NCBI GenBank assembly: GCA_016713865.1
Contig: JADJOG010000019.1
Location: forward strand, 4,447-68,446
Length of the DNA stretch: 64,000 bases
Source of the DNA: Flavobacteriales bacterium
GTDB lineage: Bacteria; Bacteroidota; Bacteroidia; Flavobacteriales_F; PHOS-HE28
Direction of reading: 5' to 3'
Shown piece after piece: positions 17,856 through 25,217 of this stretch. Under the pieces are notes generated by a model. That model did no database searches. It had not been told where the DNA came from and worked only from the letters and a program-made list of their open reading frames with translations. Each line of letters opens with the position of its first letter. Position 1 is the stretch's first letter. The position numbers and the translations under genes were made by a program.

Positions 17856-18697
17856 GCGCGTTGGCCGCCGAGCAGCGGCGAGATGTGCTGGTTGAAAAGG
17901 AGCTTCAAGGTCTGCGGCACGTACAGGGCCAGGCGTGTGGCCTGGCTCAGCAGCACGCCGAATGGGCTGAGACCGATGGCGCGACTCACCAATCGTCCTT
18001 CGCGCAGCATTTTGCCTACGGGCACGCGCATGCTGGCGCCACCTGCGGTAAAATGCGCGAGAGGCTCGGGCACGTACAGGAATTGCTTCGGCGTCTCCAC
18101 CCACGCATCAACGGTCCACTTATGGTCGCCGCTCACTTTGATGGCAATGTCGAACGGATGCGTGGCGTAGTAGGAACGGCGCACGAAGAAGGAGGGGTGG
18201 TTCAGCACCATCTCCCAGTACTTCAGCAGGAATCCGCTCAGGCGCGCCTTCTTCACCTTGCTGTGCCCATTGGGGTATTCCAGGAAGATGTCGCCGTGAA
18301 CGATGTTGATGCCGGCACTCGACCTCACAGCTTCCATCGCACGCGCCACACTATGTGGATCGTACCAATCATCAGCATTGATCAGCCCCACCCATTCGCC
18401 GGTGCATAGCGCCACGCCCTTGTTCATGCCATCATAGATGCCCTTGTCGCGCTCGCTCATCCAATACGCGATGCGGTCCTCGTACCGCCGGATGATCTCG
18501 AGCGTGCCATCGGTGCTGCCGCCATCGACGATGATGTACTCGATGAAGGGGTGGCTCTGCGCCAAGACGCTTTGTATGGTGCGTTCCAAGGTGGCCGCGC
18601 CGTTGTACACCACGGTCACGATGCTCACCAACGGGCCATCGCCAACGGACGGTGTTCGGCCAAGCACGCGCTGCCCCCCTTCCAATCGTTCAGCCAT
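17852..18697 (-). CDS. Family 2 glycosyltransferase (WcaA-like)
   Basis: The GT-A core is clear: VSIVTVVYNGAATLERTIQSV, IIVDGGSTDGT, SERDKGIYDGMNKG and the DxD-type INADDWYDP. The acceptor-side motif VSGDHKWTVDAWV follows. Of several possible starts (GTG 18796, ATG 18718, ATG 18697), 18697 is preferred because a -7-like GACTTTTG lies 5 bases upstream; it gives 281 residues. Four-base overlap with the downstream acetyltransferase indicates a two-gene surface-glycan unit. Sugar unknown. Confidence 0.85.
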   Translation of the reverse strand: MAERLEGGQRVLGRTPSVGDGPLVSIVTVVYNGAATLERTIQSVLAQSHPFIEYIIVDGGSTDGTLEIIRRYEDRIAYWMSERDKGIYDGMNKGVALCTGEWVGLINADDWYDPHSVARAMEAVRSSAGINIVHGDIFLEYPNGHSKVKKARLSGFLLKYWEMVLNHPSFFVRRSYYATHPFDIAIKVSGDHKWTVDAWVETPKQFLYVPEPLAHFTAGGASMRVPVGKMLREGRLVSRAIGLSPFGVLLSQATRLALYVPQTLKLLFNQHISPLLGGQRA

Positions 18698-18786
18698 CGG
18701 CGCAAAAGTCAGCACCATGGTGCCACCGGCTCCGTGCGTGCGCACCAAGCCATGAACGGTTCTTTCAACAGTGCGCAAGGCGGCCT

Positions 18787-18811
18787 GTAACTTCACCAGC
18801 CGGAGCCCGTC
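18787..18811 (+). promoter_or_regulatory. Putative ECF-sigma promoter of the sigma-factor gene (copy 1)
   Basis: GTAACT (18787-18792), 15 bases, then CGTC (18808-18811), 27 bases before the ATG at 18839. The same pair recurs before the genes at 20758 and 21244. GTAAC/CGTC with 15-17 spacing is the classic ECF -35/-10 arrangement, implying autoregulation. Confidence 0.65.
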
Positions 18812-18838
18812 CTATCCGCAATCACCGGTCCCTCGCCG

Positions 18839-19324
18839 ATGACAGCCGCCGAATACAATACCTCTGTGGACGCCCATGCCGATGGCATCTACCGTTTCGC
18901 GCTCAAGCATTTGCGCGACGAGGACCTCGCCAAGGACGTGGTGCAGGAGAGCTTCGCGCGGCTGTGGTCGCGCATCGATCAGGTGGATGGAGCCAAGGCG
19001 AAGAGCTACCTCTTCACCACCGCCCACCACGTGATCGTTGACGAGGCTCGCAAAGGGACACGGGTGCGGCGGATGGAGGAGCACCATGAGGACATGCGCC
19101 ACACCAGCCAATCGCAGCCCGACCTGAAAGAGGTGCTCGATGCGGCGCTGGCCACATTGCCCGCGATCCAGCGCAGCGTGGTTCTGCTGCGCGATCTCGA
19201 AGGCTACGCATACGATGAGATCGCCGAGCTCACCGGCCTCAACCTCTCGCAGGTGAAGGTGTACATCTACCGTGGCCGCACGGCATTGAAGGAATACATC
19301 GGCCAACTCGACCTTGTGATCTGA
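18839..19324 (+). CDS. ECF-type RNA polymerase sigma factor
   Basis: A 161-residue sigma-70 family protein of the extracytoplasmic-function class. Region 2 reads GIYRFALKHLRDEDLAKDVVQESFARLW (about residues 16-44), with YLFTTAHHVIVDEAR as region 2.4. Region 4 reads LATLPAIQRSVVLLRDLEGYAYDEIAELTG and LSQVKVYIYRGRTALKEYI, a helix-turn-helix. It redirects RNA polymerase to a small regulon. Its stop overlaps the start of the anti-sigma gene by one base (TGATG), so the pair is translationally coupled. A GTAACT/CGTC promoter precedes it. Confidence 0.92.
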   Translation: MTAAEYNTSVDAHADGIYRFALKHLRDEDLAKDVVQESFARLWSRIDQVDGAKAKSYLFTTAHHVIVDEARKGTRVRRMEEHHEDMRHTSQSQPDLKEVLDAALATLPAIQRSVVLLRDLEGYAYDEIAELTGLNLSQVKVYIYRGRTALKEYIGQLDLVI

Positions 19325-20652
19325 TGGCCCGCATCAACCACAGCAATTACGAAGCCTGGCTGCTCGATCAGCTGGAGGGACGGCTAACGCCCGCTCAGGT
19401 GCGAGAGTTGGAGGCCTTCCTGATCATGCATCCGGAGTTGCGGCCGAGCGAAGAGCCCATGCCCTCGCTGGATGCGGTGCGCGCGCGATTGCAACCAGCC
19501 GAGAAGGATGCGCTCAAGCGCAATCTACCTCCCATCGGGCTGGTGAGCCACACGACCGTTGACGACCATCTGGTAGCCCGACTCGAGGGCGATCTGGATC
19601 CGGAGCAGGAGGAAGCATTGAAGGTTTTCCTTGAAGCAAATCGGGAGCATGACCGAGATGCTCGGTTGCTCGCGCTAACCCGTGTCGGGGGCGAAACCAT
19701 AGCGCTACCCGAGAAGGCCGGCCTGCACCGCGCGCTTCCGCCCGAAGGCCTGGTTGATGCGCGTTCGCTAGACGACCATCTCGTGGCACGCATGGAAGGA
19801 GATCTGGCCCCTGAACAGGAACAGGCTCTCGCGGCGCATCTCGCTCAGCATGCGAACGCGCAGCGCGCATGGAATCTGATGCAAGCCGCGCGCATAGCAG
19901 CCGAATCGATCCCATTCCCCGACAAGGCCGGATTGAAGCGCGGTGGCCAGGTGATTCCGCTTTTCCCCATTCGCGGCACCGTGCGCTGGGCCGCAGCGGC
20001 CTCCGTTGCACTGCTGCTCGCCGCTGCTTGGTGGCTCAACCGGCCAGAGCCCTTGCCAGTAGCTGATCGTACCGCACCTTCTGAGACCAGTTCGCCGACC
20101 AAGGAGAACCAACTGCATCAGGCTGCAACGCCCGAAGAATCTGTTCCGGAGAGTCCCGTGGCCGAATTTGGCGCCGGACCCGGCGTGGAGCGCGCGCGGC
20201 TTAATGCGCCCCACGATGAACAAGGTCCGCAGCAGCCTATGGCGCATATCAACGATGCGCCCTTGGAAGAAGCGCCCCTGCCAGAGCCATCGCCCATGGC
20301 CCATGTGCACGAACCCGCACCTACGGCTGCTGTACTAGGTGAAGAACCGCTTGCCGAGCCAGTAAGCACCACGCTTTTCGCATCAACGCCGACCGCCGTC
20401 ACTGCCGCTCGCGCCGATGGGCGCACGTTGGGCCAAGCAATCGCCAGCGCCTTGCGTGAACGCGTGCTCGAACGGCCTGCAGAAGAGACGCGGCCGTTGG
20501 ATGCGGACGATGCCGTTGCCGCACTGGATCGCGGCTTGCGCGCTGTTGGCGGAGATCGCTCCGGCGTCGCTGTTCAACGCGATGCCGATGGTCGAGGCAA
20601 TGGCTTCGCGCTCCGCCTGGGCCGCAATCTGGCCTTCACCGCCAGTCGCTGA
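19324..20652 (+). CDS. Membrane anti-sigma factor with three 70-residue N-terminal repeats
   Basis: 442 residues. The cytoplasmic part holds three copies of a roughly 70-residue unit, with the LEG/MEG core at residues 17, 87 and 157, exactly 70 apart (LDQLEGRLTPAQ, ARLEGDLDPEQ, ARMEGDLAPEQ). A membrane span follows at about 219-238 (RWAAAASVALLLAAAWWL). The rest is a Pro/Glu/Ala-rich disordered periplasmic stretch and a short folded C terminus. Position after an ECF sigma gene, with translational coupling, supports an anti-sigma role. Flavobacterial anti-sigma proteins share the YExxLLDxLEG type of opening. No zinc-binding HxxxCxxC is present. Confidence 0.75.
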   Translation: MARINHSNYEAWLLDQLEGRLTPAQVRELEAFLIMHPELRPSEEPMPSLDAVRARLQPAEKDALKRNLPPIGLVSHTTVDDHLVARLEGDLDPEQEEALKVFLEANREHDRDARLLALTRVGGETIALPEKAGLHRALPPEGLVDARSLDDHLVARMEGDLAPEQEQALAAHLAQHANAQRAWNLMQAARIAAESIPFPDKAGLKRGGQVIPLFPIRGTVRWAAAASVALLLAAAWWLNRPEPLPVADRTAPSETSSPTKENQLHQAATPEESVPESPVAEFGAGPGVERARLNAPHDEQGPQQPMAHINDAPLEEAPLPEPSPMAHVHEPAPTAAVLGEEPLAEPVSTTLFASTPTAVTAARADGRTLGQAIASALRERVLERPAEETRPLDADDAVAALDRGLRAVGGDRSGVAVQRDADGRGNGFALRLGRNLAFTASR

Positions 20653-20706
20653 TCCGTCCGTTCGTCACCGATCCCGCGCCGCTCATCACCTAGAGGGCGT
20701 TCCATG

Positions 20707-20732
20707 GTAACTGAACCCGCTCCGGGCCCGTC
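20707..20732 (+). promoter_or_regulatory. Putative ECF-sigma promoter (copy 2)
   Basis: GTAACT (20707-20712), 16 bases, CGTC (20729-20732), 25 bases before the ATG at 20758. The sequence after CGTC (CCATG, then AACAA and ACCAA) also resembles copy 3, so the two leaders look related by duplication or shared function. Confidence 0.65.
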
Positions 20733-20757
20733 CCATGCGAACAAACCAAACAACGCC

Positions 20758-21132
20758 ATGAAGAACCGAGTTTCCCGCCTGCTGGTGATGATCGCCACGG
20801 TTTTCACCTTCGGATATGCCCGCGCCGCTGAACCCTTGGCCATCAACAGCCCCAAGGACGCCGTCGCTTTGGATCGAGCACTCGATCGCGCACTTACCCG
20901 CCACCTTTCCTTCCCCATCATGGAAAAAGGCGACATGACCGGTAAGGTGCAAGTGAGTTTCAATATCGACAAAGAGGGCAAAGTGCAAGTGCTCAGCTGC
21001 ACCAGTGCCAACGAGCGCCTGCGCGCCTATGTGCTGCGCAAGCTGGCTCGCATCGAGGTGGGCGCCAACCCCGATGGCATCTGGAAAACGACGCACATGG
21101 TCATCGATTTCCATCCGGAGCGTAAGAGCTGA
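20758..21132 (+). CDS. Secreted protein with a TonB C-terminal-like fold
   Basis: 124 residues with a signal peptide (LLVMIATVFTFGYARA). The mature part has KGDMTGKVQVSFNIDKEGKVQVL, then RLRAYVLRKLARI, the strand-helix-strand pattern of TonB C-terminal domains used in energy-transducing or partner-binding proteins. It lacks its own membrane anchor. The start at 20758 is preferred over 20704 because the ECF-type promoter lies between them. It ends just before a strong terminator. Likely a member of the ECF regulon acting in the envelope (inference). Confidence 0.65.
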   Translation: MKNRVSRLLVMIATVFTFGYARAAEPLAINSPKDAVALDRALDRALTRHLSFPIMEKGDMTGKVQVSFNIDKEGKVQVLSCTSANERLRAYVLRKLARIEVGANPDGIWKTTHMVIDFHPERKS

Positions 21133-21154
21133 CCCGGACTGCCACTAGAGCTGA

Positions 21155-21187
21155 AACGCCCCGCCCTGCGGGGCGTTCGGCATTTTT
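21155..21187 (+). terminator. Rho-independent terminator
   Basis: A perfect 10-base stem AACGCCCCGC / GCGGGGCGTT with loop CCT (21155-21177), followed by CGGCA and a five-T run. It separates the secreted TonB-like gene from the barrel gene, so the latter needs its own promoter. Confidence 0.85.
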
Positions 21188-21197
21188 CACGGCACGT

Positions 21198-21222
21198 GTA
21201 ACTCCTTGCGTGCCGACCCGTC
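21198..21222 (+). promoter_or_regulatory. Putative ECF-sigma promoter (copy 3)
   Basis: GTAACT (21198-21203), 15 bases, CGTC (21219-21222), 21 bases before the ATG at 21244. It lies just past the terminator, in the right place to start the barrel gene. Confidence 0.65.
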
Positions 21223-21243
21223 CCATGAACAAGACCAACTGCC

Positions 21244-22248
21244 ATGAAAACCTGCAGCCTCCTGATTGCCTCCTTGGCTCTTTCAACAGCCGCGCTGGCG
21301 CAAACCGATACCGCTTCGGCGATTGAGCCGCGCACCATGCTTTCCGTAGGCATGAACTCGCAAGAAGGCGCGTATGCCAAAGTTGAAAGCACGGATACAA
21401 CCAGGAAATCCGACAACAGCTTCACCATTGAGACCAAACACAAGCGGATCACCGTTCGCACCGAGCCCCGGAACTGGGCCAGCGCCTCTGATAGCATCGC
21501 CTCCATCATCAAGGGACCGCCGCACCGAGCGCCGCAACATGTACACCTATTGGGCCGGCATCGATGTGGGCGTGAACACGCTCATCGACAAGAGTGGCAA
21601 CCCGGACCTGAGCGGCAACGCCGGAATTCATGGAAATCGACAACGGCCGTTCGCGCTTCGTGAGCATCAACTTCATGGAGCAGAAGAATCGAGTTCGGCA
21701 CCCACCATGTAGGACTTCTCACCGGCCTAGGCTGGGAGTTCGTGAACTATCGCCTCAAGAACAACGTGATGCTCGCCTACAACGCCGATTCGGTGTACGG
21801 CATGGAGATGGAGACACCCGACCTGCGAAAGAACAAGCTGCGCCAGATGGGATTCCGCGTGCCTTTGATGCTCGAATTCAACACCAAGCGCGCGCCCTTG
21901 CCCACTGATGCCGATCTGATTGCCGCACGGGCCGACACCACCGGCGCCTTGGCCAAGCGCTTCAGGCACTCGCGTAAGAACAACTTCCATATCGCCATGG
22001 GCATGGTGGGCAGCTGGTACTTCGATAGCATGTACAAGCAGAAGTGGAACGAGGACGGCGAGGTGCGCAAGACCCGCGACAAGGGCGACTACCTGCTCTT
22101 GCCCTACCGCGCCGCTGCGGCTGTGCGCATCGGTTATGGCGGCCTGAACCTCTTCGCGGAATACTCGCTCACACCGCTCTTCAAGGACGGCAAGGGACCG
22201 GAGCTCACGCCGATCACCGTGGGCCTCACCTTGGTCGGGTTCAACTAG
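21244..22248 (+). CDS. Outer-membrane beta-barrel protein (PorT-like), three frameshifts
   Basis: Signal peptide (LLIASLALSTAALAQ) then beta-strands with alternating pattern: YWAGIDVGVNTLID, FVSINFMEQK, HHVGLLTGLGWEFVNY, FHIAMGMVGSWYFDSMY, AAAAVRIGYGGLNLFAEYSL, and a terminal TPITVGLTLVGFN ending in an aromatic-Asn pair. It reads as an outer-membrane barrel of about 333 residues. Three one-base insertions are inferred at about 21517, 21626 and 21688, each restoring the conserved strands. Three within 175 bases is dense even for this window. A GTAACT/CGTC promoter precedes it. Confidence 0.75.
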
Positions 22249-22359
22249 CAAGGGCTGCCTGCGCGAGCAGGTGGATCCGGCGCTACGAGGGGTTGGACCT
22301 TGGGCCGCGAGCCGCGCTCCGCAAGGAGATGCGTCTCGCGGCCCTCGCATTGAAGCACC

Positions 22360-22367
22360 TACATTCG
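22360..22367 (+). promoter_or_regulatory. Putative -7 element of yebC
   Basis: TACATTCG lies 22 bases before the ATG at 22390 and fits the TACNTTCG form used elsewhere in the window. Confidence 0.45.
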
Positions 22368-22389
22368 CGCTCCGCAAAACAGATCAGCC

Positions 22390-23139
22390 ATGGGCCGCAT
22401 ATTCGAGAAGCGCAAGCACAAGATCTTCGCGCGCAACGCCAAGCTCAGCAAGCTCTTCACTCGCATCGGGAAGGAGATCGCAATGGCAGTGAAGGCCGGG
22501 GGGCCCAACCCCGAAGGCAACAGCCGCCTGAAGGTGGCCATCCAGAACGCCCGTGGCATGAACATGCCGAAGGACAACATCGATCGCGCGATCAAGAAGG
22601 CAGCAGGCGGCGAGGAGGCCGATTTCGCAGAAGTAACCTACGAGGGTTACGCTCCCGGCGGCGTGGCAGTTTTCGTGGAAGCTGCCACCAACAACACAAC
22701 TCGCACCGTGGCCAACGTTCGCAGTTTCTTCAGCAAGTGCGGCGCTAACCTGGGCACCAGCGGATCGCTCGCGCACATCTTCGAGCGCAAGGCCGAATTC
22801 GTGATCGAGGCGGCTGCGCTGAAAAGCCGTGATGCCGATGAGTTCGAGATGGAGTTGATTGATGGCGGCGCCGACGATGTAGTGCGCGATGAGGAGGGCT
22901 TCATCGTGTTCGCGCCCTTCGCATCATTCGGTGCCATGCAGCAGAAGCTCGAAGCATTGGGCGTTGAAGCGAAGAGCGCCGAACTGAAGCGATTCCCGCT
23001 GGTCACTGCGCCCGCCGACATCACCACCGCGCGCGCCGTGCTCAAGCTCGTCGATATGCTCAACGAGGATGATGACGTGAACGCCGTGTACCACAACATG
23101 GACCTCACTGAAGAGGTGGAGGCGGAGTTGGAGCAGTGA
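22390..23139 (+). CDS. YebC/PmpR-family protein
   Basis: 249 residues, the normal length and complete. The N terminus MGRIFEKRKHKIFARNAKLSK and the block GGPNPEGNSRLKVAIQNARGMNMPKDNIDRAIKK identify the family. The middle has YEGYAPGGVAVFVEAATNN, and the C terminus DDVNAVYHNMDL. Some members bind DNA as regulators and others aid translation of proline stretches (the TACO1 role). Transcribed alone from a -7 element; the following kinase gene is convergent. Confidence 0.92.
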   Translation: MGRIFEKRKHKIFARNAKLSKLFTRIGKEIAMAVKAGGPNPEGNSRLKVAIQNARGMNMPKDNIDRAIKKAAGGEEADFAEVTYEGYAPGGVAVFVEAATNNTTRTVANVRSFFSKCGANLGTSGSLAHIFERKAEFVIEAAALKSRDADEFEMELIDGGADDVVRDEEGFIVFAPFASFGAMQQKLEALGVEAKSAELKRFPLVTAPADITTARAVLKLVDMLNEDDDVNAVYHNMDLTEEVEAELEQ

Positions 23140-23197
23140 ATGCGCGCTTGATTCAAGGAGTCAATGCGAGATCCATTGCGGATTGGCGCATTTTAGC

Positions 23198-25111
23198 TCA
23201 TCGCGAGCTGAACCTGATCTGGTAGCGCGTACCGCTTATTCCGCCTTCGACCGTCATGCGCCCATTGAGCTGTTCCACCAAGCTTTCGATGAGCATGGTT
23301 CCGAGTGACTCGCCATCGGATTGCAGCTTCTCGAGCGGGATGCCCGTACCGTCATCAGCGTAGTGCAGGTCGAAGGCACCATCGCCAGTGCGATGGATGC
23401 TGAGAGAGACGGATCCGGCCGCACGGCCATGGAAGGCGTGCTTGAATGAATTGGTGATCAACTCATTCAGCAATAAACCGAGCGGCACCATGGTGTTCAG
23501 GCCGAAAGCGAGCCCATTGTCGATATCGGTGCTGCAACGGATGCGGTCCTCAACATCATTCACGCGCACCAGTTCCGCGAAGAGCTCATTGATATATAGC
23601 CCCACTTCCACCTCGGCTAGCTCATCGCCCTTGTAAAGCTTTTCATGGATCAACGCCATGCTTGTCACGCGGCTCTGGCTCTGGTCGAAGGCGGCCTGCA
23701 AACGCTCATCGGTGAAGCTCGCTGCTTGCAGGCGCAGCAGGCTCGCGATCACCTGCAGGTTGTTCTTCACCCGGTGGTGCATCTCCTTGATCAGCACGTT
23801 GATCCGCTGATTGGCGTCCTCGAGCTTGTGCTTCTCATCCTTCAGCGCTCTGGCCTGCTCATCGTCGCGCAGCCGGGCGGCCTTCAGGTTCTCTTTCATC
23901 CGCGCTAGTGCCAGGCCAAGCTGGTCCTGCGGGCTGCGCACATTCACGGGCGCCTCATAATCGCCGCGCCCGATGGCCTCGGCGCTGCCGGCGAGCGACT
24001 TCAGGTTGTCCACCATGCCATTGAAGGCCATGGCCATCCGTCCAACCTCGTCCCCGCCGGTCACCCGCACCTTCGCGCTCAAGTCACCAACCGCCATGAG
24101 CTGCGCGGCCCGCACCACCTCGGTCACTGTGCCCCGCACACCTCGGGTGATCAGGAACGTGAGAATGGTGACCGCGCCCACCACCACAACGAGCGCGACC
24201 ACCACCACCAGGAGCTTGAACTCGGCATCCCTTCGGTTGGCCAGCGTGTTCTGCTCGATAAGATCAAGCGAGCGCAATTCCACCGTGCGCAGCTTCTCCA
24301 AGGCCTCGAACGACAAGCCCCACCAATCACGAGGCGCTAATTCCAGGTCGGGCGCCCTGCGCTGCTTAACCGTGCCGATGAGCGAGCGCATGAAATTGAC
24401 ATCCTCGCCTTGGAACTGCTCACGGTAATATGCGATAACCTCTGGTGGCGCGTCGCGCTCAAAGAGCAGCATGTTGGTCTCATAGCTCGAGAGCTGATCA
24501 CCTAGCTCTGCCAGGTCCTCAAGGTCCAGCGGCCTGTTGCTATAGCCCATGGTGAGCTTGTCGCGCAGCACGCTCAGCGCCTGCTTGGCCTGCGCCAAGC
24601 GGAGATGCGTGTAAAGTCGATCCTTGGTCTCGGGGTCCAGCGCCAGCCGGCCCGTGCGGCCAAGCTCATCGAGCAATGCTTGGGTCATGGCACGGTATGA
24701 CCTGCTGACGGCTGCCGGGCTGATGCGCTTATCGCGTACCCGCTGTCGCAGGATGTTCAGGCCATCGAAAGAGTTAGCCATGCGCTGCGGCGCAGGATTG
24801 CCGTCCTCAGCCATCTCAATGGACGAGAGCGCCCCATCGGTGCGCGCGCGCTGCGCATCGAGCTTCATCGGAAGCACATTGAGTCCGGAGAGGTAGCCCA
24901 CCGACAGCGCGCTCTCGCGCTGCATCTCGTGCACGGCGCTCGCATGCAGTGCGATCACGCGGCTGCGGCCATTGATGTACTCCATCACATCGAGCCGCTT
25001 CAGGCTGCCGTCGATCTGTTTGCTCAGCAGCAGCACCATGCCGAACACCGGAATAGCCAGCGTCACCATGAACTTGGTGCGCACCGGCAAATCGATGAAA
25101 CGGCGCTTCAT
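23198..25111 (-). CDS. Sensor histidine kinase with NIT-type sensory, HAMP and HisKA_2 domains
   Basis: 637 residues. Membrane spans at about 14-30 and 300-322 enclose a large all-helical periplasmic region with HEMQRESALSVGYLSG, typical of nitrate/nitrite-sensing (NIT) domains. A HAMP domain (about 325-378) and a coiled coil (about 405-440) lead to the HisKA_2 box IKEMHHRVKNNLQVIASLL (phosphoacceptor near His446) and a HATPase (NELITNSFKHAF, DDGTGIP). The ligand is not certain. No response regulator is adjacent. A -7 element ends 4 bases before the ATG. Confidence 0.88.
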   Translation of the reverse strand: MKRRFIDLPVRTKFMVTLAIPVFGMVLLLSKQIDGSLKRLDVMEYINGRSRVIALHASAVHEMQRESALSVGYLSGLNVLPMKLDAQRARTDGALSSIEMAEDGNPAPQRMANSFDGLNILRQRVRDKRISPAAVSRSYRAMTQALLDELGRTGRLALDPETKDRLYTHLRLAQAKQALSVLRDKLTMGYSNRPLDLEDLAELGDQLSSYETNMLLFERDAPPEVIAYYREQFQGEDVNFMRSLIGTVKQRRAPDLELAPRDWWGLSFEALEKLRTVELRSLDLIEQNTLANRRDAEFKLLVVVVALVVVVGAVTILTFLITRGVRGTVTEVVRAAQLMAVGDLSAKVRVTGGDEVGRMAMAFNGMVDNLKSLAGSAEAIGRGDYEAPVNVRSPQDQLGLALARMKENLKAARLRDDEQARALKDEKHKLEDANQRINVLIKEMHHRVKNNLQVIASLLRLQAASFTDERLQAAFDQSQSRVTSMALIHEKLYKGDELAEVEVGLYINELFAELVRVNDVEDRIRCSTDIDNGLAFGLNTMVPLGLLLNELITNSFKHAFHGRAAGSVSLSIHRTGDGAFDLHYADDGTGIPLEKLQSDGESLGTMLIESLVEQLNGRMTVEGGISGTRYQIRFSSR

Positions 25112-25115
25112 GCGG

Positions 25116-25123
25116 GCAAAGTA
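25116..25123 (-). promoter_or_regulatory. Putative leaderless -7 element of the NIT kinase gene
   Basis: TACTTTGC on the minus strand ends 4 bases before the ATG at 25111. It is divergent from the pccB promoter about 50 bases away. Confidence 0.55.
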
Positions 25124-25159
25124 GGCACGTCAGGCTGGCTTGACGCAAGGCTAGCCATG

Positions 25160-25175
25160 CCTGCCGGTCGGCAGG
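25160..25175. promoter_or_regulatory. Palindrome abutting the pccB -7 element
   Basis: CCTGCCG-GT-CGGCAGG, a perfect 7-base inverted repeat, ends exactly where TACATTCG begins. Its position over the spacer of the pccB promoter suits an operator; it may alternatively be a dispersed GC-rich palindrome. Confidence 0.4.
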
Positions 25176-25183
25176 TACATTCG
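25176..25183 (+). promoter_or_regulatory. Putative -7 element of pccB
   Basis: TACATTCG, 34 bases before the ATG at 25218, directly after the palindrome. Confidence 0.45.
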
Positions 25184-25217
25184 CCGCGGCGCGCCATTCA
25201 ACCAGCGCCTGGATCGC

